Shown: piece after piece, positions 24,292-35,022 of the stretch
Numbering within the stretch: position 1 is the stretch's first letter
Layout: every line of letters starts with the position of its first letter
Source: Sphingomonas taxi
GTDB taxonomy: Bacteria; Pseudomonadota; Alphaproteobacteria; Sphingomonadales; Sphingomonadaceae
DNA length: 64,000 nt
Reading direction: 5' to 3'
Assembly: GCF_000764535.1 (NCBI RefSeq)
Contig: NZ_CP009571.1
Span: 124,001-188,000 of the forward strand
Made by a program: the position numbers and the translations under genes
The notes under the pieces: model-generated
Database searches by the model: none
Seen by the model: the letters and a program-made list of their open reading frames with translations, nothing else
What the model was told of the DNA's origin: nothing

Positions 24292-25605
24292 TCAGAAACC
24301 GATGTGCGCGCCGGCCGAGAGGACGACGGCATGCGCGTCCTGCAACGTGCCGTTGGTGAGCACCGGCGTCTGTACCAGCGTACCGGCATAAGCCGCGGTA
24401 CGGCGATCGATCGTCGTGTCGGAGAAGTCGACGTAGTTCGCCGCGAGATCGATGCCGATCTTCGGCGTCAGCTGGAAGGTGCCACCGGCGCCATAGTTCC
24501 AGCGGTTCGCGTCGGGCACGCGTGCGTCGCGCAGGCCGTCCTGCGTCGGCGTCGTCGCCCGCTGCACACCGGCGCGGAGCGTCAGCTTCGGCGAAACGGC
24601 ATAATCAACGCCGCCGGCGAGGCTGTAGCTGTCACGATAATTCTCGGGCAGTGCGGTGTTGAGCGGCGCGCCGAGGCGGATCGCGTCGAACTTGCTCCAA
24701 TTGTAGCGGACTGCCTGGCCGTTCAGCGTCAGCTGCGGCGTGGCGCGGATGCGCGCGCCGACGATGACCTGCGCCGGCGTGTAGAAGCTCGCCTCGACAT
24801 CGTTGACGGTGCGGTTCTGCGTGGCGAGCGGGCCGACGAGGCCCTCGACCAGCAGGTCGCCCTTCAGCGTATGTTCGATGCGCGACTTGTAGCTGACGCC
24901 GACGGTCGCCCAATCGTTGTGCATCTGCATGCCGGCGGTCCAGCCGAGATCCCAGCCGTCACCTTCCAGCTTCTGGCGGCCGTCGGCAGCGGTGGTGAGG
25001 TTGGGCAGGTTGTTGCCGAGGCTGGCATAGACGTGCTCGACGTTGGCGGCACCGCCGACGCGCAGCCAGTCGGTCAGCGCGATGGCGATCGACGGCTGGA
25101 TGTCGATCGTCTGCAGCTTGGTGCGGGTCGCGCTGTAGCGGGTCCAGCTCGTCGAATCGTAATCGGTGGTGAAGCTGTAGGGCGAGGTGACCGCGAGGCC
25201 GATCGCGACCGGGCCGAACGGCATGGCGATCGCGCCCGACGGCAGCAGACCATTGTCGATCGGATTACGCGCGACCTGATCGCCGCCGACGGCCGCGAAG
25301 TTGGTCGGAACCTGGCACGACACGCCGGCCGGACGGCAGATCAGCGTACCGTTGTTGACGACCTTGCCGCGCGGCAGGATGCCCGAGGCGTTGATCGCGG
25401 CTTCGCCATTCTCCATGCCGGCGATCGACGCCGGGTTCCACCACAGTGACTGCGGACCGGTGTCGGCGACTTCGCCCGAGAAGGCACGGCCGGCGCCGCG
25501 CGCCGACTGTTCCTGCAGGTAGAAGGCCTGCGCGTGCGCGACGGTGGCGAAGCCGAACGAGCCGAGCACGGCGGTGGCGAGCAGGGAGGTCTTACGAAGG
25601 GTCAT
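24292..25605 (-). CDS. OmpP1/FadL/TodX family outer-membrane transporter
   Basis: A 437-residue outer-membrane beta-barrel of the FadL family, which takes up long-chain fatty acids or aromatic hydrocarbons. A signal peptide ends near VAHAQ (about residue 23). The family hallmark follows at once: AFYLQEQSARGAGRAFSGEV, then WWNPASIAGM (the NPA hatch region). The C-terminus ends in a terminal aromatic (HIGF), as barrels do. AAGGAAG precedes the ATG at 25605. It fits the fatty-acid degradation genes at 26.6-31.9 kb as their import step, although it is not in their operon. Confidence 0.9.
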   Translation of the reverse strand: MTLRKTSLLATAVLGSFGFATVAHAQAFYLQEQSARGAGRAFSGEVADTGPQSLWWNPASIAGMENGEAAINASGILPRGKVVNNGTLICRPAGVSCQVPTNFAAVGGDQVARNPIDNGLLPSGAIAMPFGPVAIGLAVTSPYSFTTDYDSTSWTRYSATRTKLQTIDIQPSIAIALTDWLRVGGAANVEHVYASLGNNLPNLTTAADGRQKLEGDGWDLGWTAGMQMHNDWATVGVSYKSRIEHTLKGDLLVEGLVGPLATQNRTVNDVEASFYTPAQVIVGARIRATPQLTLNGQAVRYNWSKFDAIRLGAPLNTALPENYRDSYSLAGGVDYAVSPKLTLRAGVQRATTPTQDGLRDARVPDANRWNYGAGGTFQLTPKIGIDLAANYVDFSDTTIDRRTAAYAGTLVQTPVLTNGTLQDAHAVVLSAGAHIGF

Positions 25606-25656
25606 GGGGGTCTTCCTTAAGCGAACTGGGGGCAAACACGTCGGACGGACACGCTT

Positions 25657-26067
25657 TTAGCGGATGCGGGTCCAGGTCTGCGTTTTGCACAAGGGGACGA
25701 ACACGCAGCCGCGGACCTTGAGCGTGTTGGCGTCGACCGGCGTCACCTTCGCCTTGTAGGTCTTGCCGTCGTCGGGATTGTAGATCTGGCCACCGGACCA
25801 GCCGTCGCGGTCGGCGGTGAAGCCGCTGATCAGCAGCAGGCCCTTGAGCGGACGGCTGCGCTGCGCGACGTTCTGGTTGTTGGCGTCCTTGAGGTCGGGC
25901 TGCTGGCGAAGCAGTTCGGAGGTCAGCAGACGGCCGCAGATCGACGCGCCGCAGCGCTGAATCTCGACGATGCCGTTCTTCGTCTCGGTCTTCCAGCGGC
26001 CGATCGCCGTATCGGCGGCGGGGGCAGGGGCCGCTGCGAGCAGGGCGCCGAGCAAAAGCAGGGACAT
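25657..26067 (-). CDS. DUF2147 family exported protein
   Basis: A 136-residue exported protein: signal peptide MSLLLLGALLAAAPAPAAD, then the DUF2147 pattern of IGRWKTETKNGIVEI, CGASICGRLL, GWSGGQIYNPDDGKTYKAKV and LKVRGCVF, ending LCKTQTWTR. The family is periplasmic, small and of unknown function, often predicted to have a lipocalin-like barrel. GGAGAGGAG precedes the ATG at 26067. It ends 51 bp before the FadL start on the same strand and may be its leading cistron. Confidence 0.85.
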   Translation of the reverse strand: MSLLLLGALLAAAPAPAADTAIGRWKTETKNGIVEIQRCGASICGRLLTSELLRQQPDLKDANNQNVAQRSRPLKGLLLISGFTADRDGWSGGQIYNPDDGKTYKAKVTPVDANTLKVRGCVFVPLCKTQTWTRIR

Positions 26068-26211
26068 GATGATTCTCCTCTCCGGGATGCACGCTAACAG
26101 CCGCATGCATCGAATAAGCCTTCCAAAAGCTTTCGCGCCGTATCCGTACGGTCGCGGTGTGTCGCCATCATTGCCGGTCGACGATGAACGATGACCTAAT
26201 GGCTAACAGGA

Positions 26212-26225
26212 TGCCGTATACGGCA
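26212..26225. promoter_or_regulatory. 14-bp perfect palindrome upstream of the DUF2147-FadL pair
   Basis: TGCCGTATACGGCA is fully self-complementary and sits 145 bp upstream of the DUF2147 start. It is a candidate operator for a TetR- or GntR-like dimer. Otherwise the 513-bp gap 26068-26580 contains only the paired palindrome at 26397-26503, and I see no gene in it. Confidence 0.35.
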
Positions 26226-26396
26226 ACCTGCGGCCCGCCTAAACCGCTGGCGTCGGGTGTCAAGCGGGGGTTGCGTGGTGGTGGCAGGTTTTGGGGGACG
26301 TGCGGCGTGGGGGCCACGGACCTGATCGCTTGCTTGCGAGCATTGCCGCTGTCCGAGGCTGACGAGATGATGCTCGATCGGCATCCTCGTCAGGTT

Positions 26397-26503
26397 CGTC
26401 ACCCCGGACTCGTTCCGGGGTCCACCGGTCAACGGGCGAACGGTGCTTGCTCTAGCCGTTCTCCTCGCCGCGGAGTGGACCCCGGAACAAGTCCGGGGTG
26501 ACG
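26397..26503. repeat. REP/BIME-like paired palindrome, family B copy 1
   Basis: Arms at 26397-26425 and 26475-26503 carry CACCCCGGACTCGTTCCGGG and its near reverse complement, in opposite orientation. The total length is 107 bp. It lies 78 bp past the stop of the FadN-type gene. The same element occurs at 41872 and 45636. Confidence 0.88.
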
Positions 26504-26580
26504 GGGTGAATCCGGGAAGCCTTGGACCTGGTCGAACACCTTCGTGTGACTGTCCCGAGCAACCGGTAACGGGATCGGGA

Positions 26581-28902
26581 TCAGTTCCGCAGTGGCTTAC
26601 CCGTCGTCAGCATCTGCTGGACGCGTGCCTGCGTCCGCGGGTCCTTCACCGCGGCCATGAAGCCTTCGCGTTCCAGCGTGAGGAGGTCGTCCTCCTGCAC
26701 GAGGTCGACCAGATCGGCGTCGCCGCCGGTCAGCACCATCGCCAGCCGGGCCGAGACGATCTCGTCATATTCGGTCGCCATCCCCTTCTTGCGGAAGCCG
26801 TCGACTACCCCGGCGATGCCGACACGGCCGCTCTCGCCGGGCAGGCGGAAGGTCGGCTTCTCCGGCGGCGCGTAGCCCTCGACCAGCGAGAGCGCCTTGG
26901 CCTTGGCGTCGGCGAGCAGCCGGTCGCGGTTCATCGTGATGCCGTCGCCCGGCCGCAGGAACATCATCTCCTTGGCGAGCGCCGCCGATTTGGAGACCTG
27001 CGCGGTCGAGATCGTCTCGAACGCCTTGGCGACCGCGGGCATCGGCCCGCGCGGCATCATCGGCGCCTTCGCCATACGGTCGAGCATCTCGCCGTTGCCG
27101 CCCCAGCCGGGCAGCAGGCCGACGCCGCATTCGACGAGGCCGACATAGGTCTCGGCATGCGCCTGCACCGCGTCCGAATGGAGCAGCACCTCGCAGCCGC
27201 CGCCCAGCGCCATGCCGGCGGGTGCCGACACGACGGGGAAGGGGGCGTATTTGAGCGCCTTGAGCGCCTGCTGGCCGCCGGCGATCAGCTTTTCGATCTC
27301 GCCCCACATGCCCGCGGCGACGGCGAACATCGCCATGCCGAGATTGGCGCCGGCCGAGAAGTTCGAGCCCTCGTTATAGATCACCAGCGCCTTGAACCGC
27401 GCCTCGACGATCGGGATCGCCTGCTGGATCAACGCCATGATCTCGCCGTCGAGCGCGTTCATCTTGGTGGTGAATTCGAGCGCGGCGACGCCGTCGCCGA
27501 TATCCCAGAGCGCCGCGGAGGCGTTCCTGACGATCGGCTCGGCACCGAGCTTGATGTCCTCGAGCAGCACGACGCCCTCGCCGCGCACGACGTCCCGATA
27601 CTCGCCGGCGAGGGTGAGGAACTGGCGCTTGCCGTCGACGACGCGGTAGAAGGGACGGTCGCCCGCAGTGTCGAGGATCGCGGGGACGCTGCGCCCCTCG
27701 TCGCGCAGCCGCGCGGCGAAGGTGCCGGCGCCGATCTTGTCGATCAGCTCGAACGGCCCGAACTTCCAATTGTAGCCGAGCTTCATCGCGTCATCGATGC
27801 CGACGATATCGTCGGCGGCCTCGCCGACCAGCATCGCCGCATAGGACAGCGTCTTGCCGAGGATCTCCCAGGCGTAATCGCCGACCTTGCCGGGTACGGC
27901 GATCAGCGCGGCGAGGTCCTTCTCGGCCTTGGGCGGCAGCGCGGCGGGCTTGACCCCCTCGCGATACTCGCCGGTGGCGAGATCGAGCGCGAGCTTGGTC
28001 CTGGTCGCCTTGTCGAAGCGGTAGAAGCCGCCCTTGCCCTTGCGGCCGGTGAAGCCGTCGGCGATCATCCGGTCGACCAGCGGCATCGGACGCACCGTGT
28101 CGAAATAGGGATCGCCCTGCGGCAGCGTCGAGGACAGGCTCTTCGACAGGAGCGGCATCAGGTCGACGCCGACGAGATCGACGAGGCCGAAGATGCCGGT
28201 CTTGGGCACGCCCATCGGCCGGCCGCCGATCTGGTCGGCCTCCTCGACGGTGAGGCCCTGGTCCATCGCGGCGTTGATCGCGACCGCAAGCCAATAGGTG
28301 CCGATGCGGTTGGCGATGAAGCCCGGCGTATCCTTGGCGCGGACGATGCGCTTGCCCATGAACCGGTCGACGAACGCCTCGACCTTCTCCGCCACGGCGA
28401 CGTCGGTCTGTTCGCCGCGAACGATCTCGATCAGCCGCATGTAGCGCGGCGGATTGAAGAAGTGGGTGATGAGGAAGTCGGCCTTGAACTGGTCGGAGCG
28501 GCCGTCGACCAGATGGCCGAGCGGGATCGTCGAGGTGTTCGACGACACCGCGGTGCCGGGGCGCTTCAATGCCTCGAGCCTGGCGTAGAGCGACTGCTTG
28601 ATGTCGAGCCGCTCGACGATCGCCTCGACGATCCAGTCGCATTCCGCGACGCGATCCAGATGATCGTCGATATTGCCCGTCTCGACCAGCTTCGCCGCAC
28701 CGGTCGACATGAACGGCGCGGGATCGGTCTTGAGCATCCTGGCGACCGCGCCCTTGGCGACCGCGTCGCGATCGTCACCCTCGCGCGCGGGGATGTCGAG
28801 CAGCAGCACCGGGATACCGGCATTGGCGACCTGCGCGGCGATGCCGGCGCCCATCACGCCGGCGCCGATCACGCACACCTTGCGAATAGCGTCGGCCATC
28901 AT
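26581..28902 (-). CDS. 3-hydroxyacyl-CoA dehydrogenase / enoyl-CoA hydratase, FadN-type multifunctional enzyme
   Basis: A 773-residue beta-oxidation enzyme. It starts with the 3-hydroxyacyl-CoA dehydrogenase: NAD loop VIGAGVMGAGIA (about 10-21), SSNTSTIPLGHL, ITHFFNPPRYMRLIEIV, and GFIANRIGTYW. The crotonase (enoyl-CoA hydratase) domain comes after about residue 440, with FSAGANLGMA and GMALGGGCEVLLHSD. This order is that of Bacillus FadN, the reverse of FadB. It oxidises hydroxyacyl-CoA and hydrates enoyl-CoA in the cytoplasm. Its ATG overlaps the thiolase stop by 4 bp, so the two are co-translated. Confidence 0.93.
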   Translation of the reverse strand: MMADAIRKVCVIGAGVMGAGIAAQVANAGIPVLLLDIPAREGDDRDAVAKGAVARMLKTDPAPFMSTGAAKLVETGNIDDHLDRVAECDWIVEAIVERLDIKQSLYARLEALKRPGTAVSSNTSTIPLGHLVDGRSDQFKADFLITHFFNPPRYMRLIEIVRGEQTDVAVAEKVEAFVDRFMGKRIVRAKDTPGFIANRIGTYWLAVAINAAMDQGLTVEEADQIGGRPMGVPKTGIFGLVDLVGVDLMPLLSKSLSSTLPQGDPYFDTVRPMPLVDRMIADGFTGRKGKGGFYRFDKATRTKLALDLATGEYREGVKPAALPPKAEKDLAALIAVPGKVGDYAWEILGKTLSYAAMLVGEAADDIVGIDDAMKLGYNWKFGPFELIDKIGAGTFAARLRDEGRSVPAILDTAGDRPFYRVVDGKRQFLTLAGEYRDVVRGEGVVLLEDIKLGAEPIVRNASAALWDIGDGVAALEFTTKMNALDGEIMALIQQAIPIVEARFKALVIYNEGSNFSAGANLGMAMFAVAAGMWGEIEKLIAGGQQALKALKYAPFPVVSAPAGMALGGGCEVLLHSDAVQAHAETYVGLVECGVGLLPGWGGNGEMLDRMAKAPMMPRGPMPAVAKAFETISTAQVSKSAALAKEMMFLRPGDGITMNRDRLLADAKAKALSLVEGYAPPEKPTFRLPGESGRVGIAGVVDGFRKKGMATEYDEIVSARLAMVLTGGDADLVDLVQEDDLLTLEREGFMAAVKDPRTQARVQQMLTTGKPLRN

Positions 28903-30035
28903 GCGCGCTCCAGCACCGTGGCGATGCCCTGACCGCCGCCGATACATTGGGTCGCCAGCGCATAGCGCCCGCCCTCGCGCTCGAGCAGCGCCGCCGCCTT
29001 GCCGACGATGCGCGCACCGGTCGCGCCGAGCGGATGGCCGATCGCGATCGCGCCGCCGTCGAGATTGATCGTCTCGTCCTTGAGGCCGAGGTCGCGGATG
29101 CAGGCGATCGCCTGGCTGGCGAAGGCCTCGTTGATCTCGACCACGTCGAGGTCGGCGACCGATACGCCGGCGCGGGCGAGCGCCTTCTGCGAGGCGCTGA
29201 TCGGGCCGAGGCCCATCGTCTCGGGCTCGATCCCCGTCACGCCGACCGCCTTGATCCGGGCGAGGATCTTGAGGCCGTGCTTTTTCGCGAACTCCTCGGA
29301 GGTGACGAGCACCGCCGACGCGCCGTCGGTCAGCGGCGACGAGGTGCCGGCGGTCACCGACCCGTCCTGGCTGAACGCGGGCTTGAGGTTGCCGAGCGCC
29401 TCGACGGTGGTGTCGGGGCGGATCGTGCCGTCCTCGCTGACCGTGCCGGCCTTGGTGGTGATCGGCACGATCTCGTCGGCGAGACGGCCGTCGGCGCGTG
29501 CCGCGGCGGCCTTCTGCTGGCTCTTCACCGCGAACGCATCCTGCTCGCCGCGGGTGATCTGATATTTGGTCGCGACATTCTCGGCGGTGTCGCCCATCCC
29601 CATGTACGCGCCGGGGTTCGCCTTCGCGAGCACCGGGTTGGGGAGGGGGTTGTAGCCGCCCATCGGGATGCGGCTCATCGATTCGAGGCCGGCGCAGATG
29701 AACGCCTCGCCCGCGCCGATCTGGATCTGGCCCATCGCGATATGGATCGCGCTCATCGACGATCCGCAGAAGCGGTTGACCGTCATGCCGCCGACCGACA
29801 GCGGCAGATCGGCGAGCAGGCCGATCAGCCGCGCGACGTTGAGGCCCTGTTCGCCCTCCGGGAAGGCGCAGCCGAGGATGATGTCCTCGATCTCCGAGGC
29901 GTCGACGCCGGTCTTCTCGATCAGTCCGCGGATCGTCTGCGCGGCGAGATCGTCGGGCCGGACGCGGGCGAGCGCGCCCTTGCCGGCGAGGTGGAAGGGC
30001 GAGCGCGCATAACCGGCGATGACGACGTTGGTCAT
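28899..30035 (-). CDS. fadA: Acetyl-CoA acyltransferase (thiolase)
   Basis: A 378-residue thiolase that cleaves 3-ketoacyl-CoA to acetyl-CoA and a shortened acyl-CoA. The acyl-accepting Cys is C90 in NRFCGSSMSA. The catalytic His is in GHPLGATG and the second Cys in TQCIGGGQG near the end. With the FadN-type enzyme it completes the beta-oxidation spiral. It is the first gene of a two-gene operon divergent from an acyl-CoA ligase gene, across 123 bp. No acyl-CoA dehydrogenase gene is in the window. Confidence 0.95.
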   Translation of the reverse strand: MTNVVIAGYARSPFHLAGKGALARVRPDDLAAQTIRGLIEKTGVDASEIEDIILGCAFPEGEQGLNVARLIGLLADLPLSVGGMTVNRFCGSSMSAIHIAMGQIQIGAGEAFICAGLESMSRIPMGGYNPLPNPVLAKANPGAYMGMGDTAENVATKYQITRGEQDAFAVKSQQKAAAARADGRLADEIVPITTKAGTVSEDGTIRPDTTVEALGNLKPAFSQDGSVTAGTSSPLTDGASAVLVTSEEFAKKHGLKILARIKAVGVTGIEPETMGLGPISASQKALARAGVSVADLDVVEINEAFASQAIACIRDLGLKDETINLDGGAIAIGHPLGATGARIVGKAAALLEREGGRYALATQCIGGGQGIATVLERA

Positions 30036-30158
30036 GAAATCCTCTCTTTTGCGGGCAACCGAGGCTTGCGGGATGCCGTATAGGTGCGATACCTTCCCAT
30101 TACGTCAAGTGGCACGAGCGGACAATATGCTCGATGGTGAAGATGAGAGGATGGACGG

Positions 30159-31853
30159 ATGAGCGACGACGCGAGCCGAGACACGAGCACGACCCTTGCC
30201 GCGCCGCTGGCGGTCCGGAACGGCGTGCCGCTGGTCGCACAGCCGCGGCTGCTCGGTGATCTGCTCGCCCGGTCGGCGACGCGCTTTCCCGATCGGCCGG
30301 CGGTCGATTTCATGGGGCGGATCACGACCTGGGGCGCGCTCGCCGCCGATGTCGATCGTGCCGCCGCGGCGTTGCAGGCGCTCGGCGTCGTCAAGGGCAC
30401 GCGCGTCGCCCTGTGCCTGCCCAATACGCCTTATTATCCGGTGCTGTTCTACGCGACGCTGAAAGCGGGCGGCATCGTCGTCAACGTCAATCCGCTCTAC
30501 GTCGAGCGTGAGCTGACCCATTTGATCGAGGATTCGGGCGCCGAAATCATCGCCACCTGCGACATCGCCGACATCCAGGCACGCGTGCTCAAGGTCGCGG
30601 GCGAGACGGGCATCCGCCACGTCATCAGCTGCCCGATCGCCGACGTTTTGCCGGGGCTCAAGAAGTTCGGCTACAAATTGGTCAAGCGCAAGGAGATCGG
30701 CCGCGCGCCGGCGAGCGCCCGCCACCTCTATTACGCGGCCTTCATGGCGAAGGGCGGCACGCCCAGGCCCGTAGCTGTCGACCCGCACGAGGTGGCGGTG
30801 CTGCAATATACCGGCGGCACCACCGGCGTGCCCAAGGCGGCGATGCTGAGCCACGCCAATATCGTCGCCAATACCGATGCGATGCTGGTCCATTGCGGCG
30901 GCGAGGTGCCCGATCAGGATCGCGTGCTCGGCGTGCTGCCGCTGTTCCACGTCTTCGCGCTGACCAACGTGCTGACCTTCTCGACGCTCGTCGCCGCCGG
31001 GATGATCCTGCTGCCGCGCTTCGAATTGAAGCAGTTGCTGGCGACGCTCAAGCGCACCCGTCCGACCTATTTCCCGGCGGTGCCGACGATCTACAACGCG
31101 CTCGCCAATCTGCCGGCCGGGCAGCGTCCCGATCTGTCCGCGATCAAGGTCTGCATCTCGGGCGGCGCGCCGCTGCCGGTCGAGGTGCGTCACGCCTTCG
31201 AGGCCAATACCGGCGCCAAGCTGGTCGAGGGCTATGGCCTGTCCGAAGCCTCCCCGATCATCACCTGCAACCCGTTCGAGGGGGTGAACAAGGAAGGCTC
31301 TGCCGGCCTGCCGTTCCCCGGCACGACGATCGAGATCCGCGACCGCGAAGACCCGACGCGGATCGTGCCGGCGGGCGAGAAGGGCGAAATCTGCGCCCGC
31401 GGCCCGCAGATCATGGCGGGCTATTGGCACAAGCCGGCGGAGACCGCGGCGGCGTTCGCCGACGGCGCGTTGCGCACCGGCGACGTCGGCTATCTCGATG
31501 CCGACGGCTATCTGTTCATCGTCGACCGGATCAAGGACATGATCCTGTGCGGCGGCTACAACGTCTATCCGCGCGTCATCGAGGAGGCGCTGTACGAGCA
31601 TCCCGCGGTGGTCGAGGCGGTGGTGATCGGCGTCGCCGACGCGCATCGCGGCCAGGCGCCCAAGGCGTTCGTCGTGCTCAACCCGCCGGGCGCCGCGACG
31701 CCGACCGAATTGCGCGATTTCCTGCGCGACAAGATCAGCAAGATCGAGCTTCCCCGCGAGGTCGAAATCCGCGACACTCTGCCCAAGACCTTGATCGGCA
31801 AGCTTTCCAAGAAGGAGCTTGTCGAGGAGGAACTCGCCAAGGCGGCGCGATAA
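30159..31853 (+). CDS. fadD: Long-chain fatty acid-CoA ligase
   Basis: A 564-residue AMP-forming acyl-CoA synthetase. The AMP-binding loop YTGGTTGVPKAAM is at about residue 216. Later come EGYGLSEASPI, RTGDVGYLDADGYLFIVDR, and the C-terminal GKLSKKELV with the adenylation Lys. It activates fatty acids at the membrane before beta-oxidation. It is divergent from the thiolase operon and followed 32 bp later by a MerR regulator on the same strand. TTACGTCAA at about 30100-30108 in the shared upstream region resembles a half-site reported for MerR fatty-acid regulators; that link is weak. Confidence 0.92.
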   Translation: MSDDASRDTSTTLAAPLAVRNGVPLVAQPRLLGDLLARSATRFPDRPAVDFMGRITTWGALAADVDRAAAALQALGVVKGTRVALCLPNTPYYPVLFYATLKAGGIVVNVNPLYVERELTHLIEDSGAEIIATCDIADIQARVLKVAGETGIRHVISCPIADVLPGLKKFGYKLVKRKEIGRAPASARHLYYAAFMAKGGTPRPVAVDPHEVAVLQYTGGTTGVPKAAMLSHANIVANTDAMLVHCGGEVPDQDRVLGVLPLFHVFALTNVLTFSTLVAAGMILLPRFELKQLLATLKRTRPTYFPAVPTIYNALANLPAGQRPDLSAIKVCISGGAPLPVEVRHAFEANTGAKLVEGYGLSEASPIITCNPFEGVNKEGSAGLPFPGTTIEIRDREDPTRIVPAGEKGEICARGPQIMAGYWHKPAETAAAFADGALRTGDVGYLDADGYLFIVDRIKDMILCGGYNVYPRVIEEALYEHPAVVEAVVIGVADAHRGQAPKAFVVLNPPGAATPTELRDFLRDKISKIELPREVEIRDTLPKTLIGKLSKKELVEEELAKAAR

Positions 31854-31885
31854 GCCGTCGGGCAGGGGTAGGCGTCGGGGAGCGG

Positions 31886-32299
31886 ATGATGGACGAAAGC
31901 GGAGACCTGCAGGGAATCCAGGAGGTGGCCGACATGCTCGGCATCACCGCGCGGACGCTGCGCTTCTACGAGGACAAGGGCCTGATCGAGCCGTCCCGGA
32001 TCGGGACGACGCGCGTCTACCGCCGGCGCGAGATCGCGCGGATGCAGCTCATCCTGAGGGGCAAGCGGCTCGGCTTCTCGCTGACCGACATCGCCGAATT
32101 CCTCGACCTCTACGACGCCGATCCGCAGCATCTCGAACAGATGCGCGCGCTCGCCGAACGGGTGCGCCAGCGCATCACCGAATTGGAGCAGCAGCGCGAC
32201 ACGCTCGACCAGACGCTCGCCGACCTCGCCAAGCTGGAGGGCGAGGCGCTGGCCCGCGTCCATGCGCACGAACCCGAAGGGCGCCGCGTCGCGGGGTAG
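31886..32299 (+). CDS. MerR-family transcriptional regulator, likely of fatty-acid degradation
   Basis: A 137-residue MerR-type regulator. The DNA-binding helix-turn-helix is at about 12-40 (EVADMLGITARTLRFYEDKG), followed by the wing (RVYRRREIARMQLI) and a C-terminal dimerisation coiled coil (about 85-125). There is no metal-binding Cys cluster, so it is not a metal sensor. The length and absence of an effector domain fit LiuR/PsrA-style acyl-CoA catabolism regulators of the MerR family. It follows fadD by 32 bp, probably as one transcript. Two adjacent ATG codons at 31886 and 31889 make the exact start ambiguous by one residue. Confidence 0.88.
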   Translation: MMDESGDLQGIQEVADMLGITARTLRFYEDKGLIEPSRIGTTRVYRRREIARMQLILRGKRLGFSLTDIAEFLDLYDADPQHLEQMRALAERVRQRITELEQQRDTLDQTLADLAKLEGEALARVHAHEPEGRRVAG

Positions 32300-32381
32300 A
32301 TATCGCGCGAAAGCAAGGCCGTGCGTGACGATGGCCGGGCTGCGCGGCGGAGCGGCGGACCAGCTTCTTGCCGGCGGGGAA

Positions 32382-32411
32382 TTGATGTTCTGGCAGAAGG
32401 GGGACTATAGG
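32382..32411 (+). promoter_or_regulatory. Predicted sigma70-type promoter of pdhAB
   Basis: TTGATG (32382-32387) and TATAGG (32406-32411) are 18 bp apart, 36 bp upstream of the pdhA start codon. The -10 is identical to that proposed for dksA. Confidence 0.5.
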
Positions 32412-32446
32412 CAGCGCCACATCCCCCAGGACCGTTGAGGTAATAC

Positions 32447-33487
32447 GTGGCCAAATCGCCTGCTCCTCCCGCCGTACCGCTCACCAATCGCGAGCGTCCC
32501 GCCGATCCCAAGCCGTTCGAGGCGACCAAGGAGCAATTGCTCGACTTCTACAAGCACATGCTGCTGATCCGCCGGTTCGAGGAAAAGGCCGGCCAGCTCT
32601 ACGGCCTGGGTTTCATCGGCGGTTTCTGCCATCTGTACATCGGTCAGGAAGCGGTCGCGGTCGGCCTGCAGTCGGCGCTCGACGGCGACAAGGACTCGGT
32701 GATCACCGGCTATCGCGACCATGGCCACATGCTCGCCTACGGCATCGACCCCAAGGTCATCATGGCGGAGCTTACCGGTCGCGCCGCCGGCATCAGCCGC
32801 GGCAAGGGCGGTTCGATGCACATGTTCTCTACCGAGCATAAATTCTACGGCGGCCACGGCATCGTCGGCGCTCAGGTATCGCTCGGCACCGGCCTCGCCT
32901 TCGGTCACAAGTACAGCAACGATGGTGGCGTCTGCCTCGCCTATTTCGGCGACGGCGCGGCCAACCAGGGCCAGGTGTACGAAAGCTTCAACATGGCCGA
33001 GCTGTGGAAGCTGCCGATCATCTTCGTGATCGAGAACAACCAATATGCGATGGGCACCAGCGTCAATCGCGCCTCGGCCGAGGACCAGCTGTATCGCCGC
33101 GGCGAGAGCTTCCGCATCCCCGGCATTCAGGTCGACGGCATGGACGTGCTCGCCTGTCGCGGTGCCGCCGAGGAGGCGCTCGCCTGGGTGCGCGCCGGCA
33201 AGGGTCCGGTCATCCTCGAGATGAAGACCTATCGCTATCGCGGCCATTCCATGTCCGACCCCGCCAAATATCGCAGCCGCGAGGAAGTGCAGGGGGTGCG
33301 CGACAAGTCCGATCCGATCGAGCACGTCAAGAAGCTGCTCGAAGCGCAAGGGGTGGGCGAGGCCGACCTCAAGACCATCGAACAAGAGATCCGCAAGACC
33401 GTGAACGAAGCCGCCGATTTCGCCGAAAGCACGCCCGAGCCCGACGAGGCCGAGCTGTATACCGACGTGCTGGTGGAGACGTACTGA
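32447..33487 (+). CDS. pdhA: Pyruvate dehydrogenase E1 component, alpha subunit
   Basis: A 346-residue E1-alpha of the pyruvate dehydrogenase complex, which decarboxylates pyruvate using thiamine diphosphate. The start is GTG. Key blocks: [43 protein letters not shown] and the ThDP-Mg motif [20 protein letters not shown] through [10 protein letters not shown]. The phosphorylation-site region [10 protein letters not shown] is present. pdhB follows after 1 bp, so they form an alpha2-beta2 enzyme. E2 and E3 genes are not in the window. Confidence 0.95.
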   Translation: MAKSPAPPAVPLTNRERPADPKPFEATKEQLLDFYKHMLLIRRFEEKAGQLYGLGFIGGFCHLYIGQEAVAVGLQSALDGDKDSVITGYRDHGHMLAYGIDPKVIMAELTGRAAGISRGKGGSMHMFSTEHKFYGGHGIVGAQVSLGTGLAFGHKYSNDGGVCLAYFGDGAANQGQVYESFNMAELWKLPIIFVIENNQYAMGTSVNRASAEDQLYRRGESFRIPGIQVDGMDVLACRGAAEEALAWVRAGKGPVILEMKTYRYRGHSMSDPAKYRSREEVQGVRDKSDPIEHVKKLLEAQGVGEADLKTIEQEIRKTVNEAADFAESTPEPDEAELYTDVLVETY

Positions 33488-33488
33488 G

Positions 33489-34910
<1,422 letters not shown>

Positions 34911-34956
34911 TCGCACCGCCGATCCCGGCATGGCCGGGGTCCGCACCGATCAAGGG

Positions 34957-34985
34957 AAGGCCGGGCAATCGCCCGGCCTTTTTTT
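34957..34985 (+). terminator. Intrinsic terminator of pdhAB
   Basis: A 10-bp perfect stem (34957-34966 with 34971-34980) has a 4-nt loop and is followed by five T, after TT at the end of the stem. It is the clearest terminator in the window. Confidence 0.92.
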
Positions 34986-35022
34986 GTGAGAGCTTCGCCC
35001 CGCCGGGGGGCAGATCGTGCGC

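Noticed and set aside
26157..26501. 114-residue ORF in the gap after the DUF2147 gene
   Set aside because: Its second half is the paired palindrome at 26397-26503 read as protein. No ribosome-binding site is evident.
30893..32299. 468-residue ORF that could be read as a fusion of an acyl-CoA ligase frame with a MerR domain
   Set aside because: Only the last 137 residues (from 31886) are real MerR; the first 331 codons are an out-of-frame shadow of fadD.
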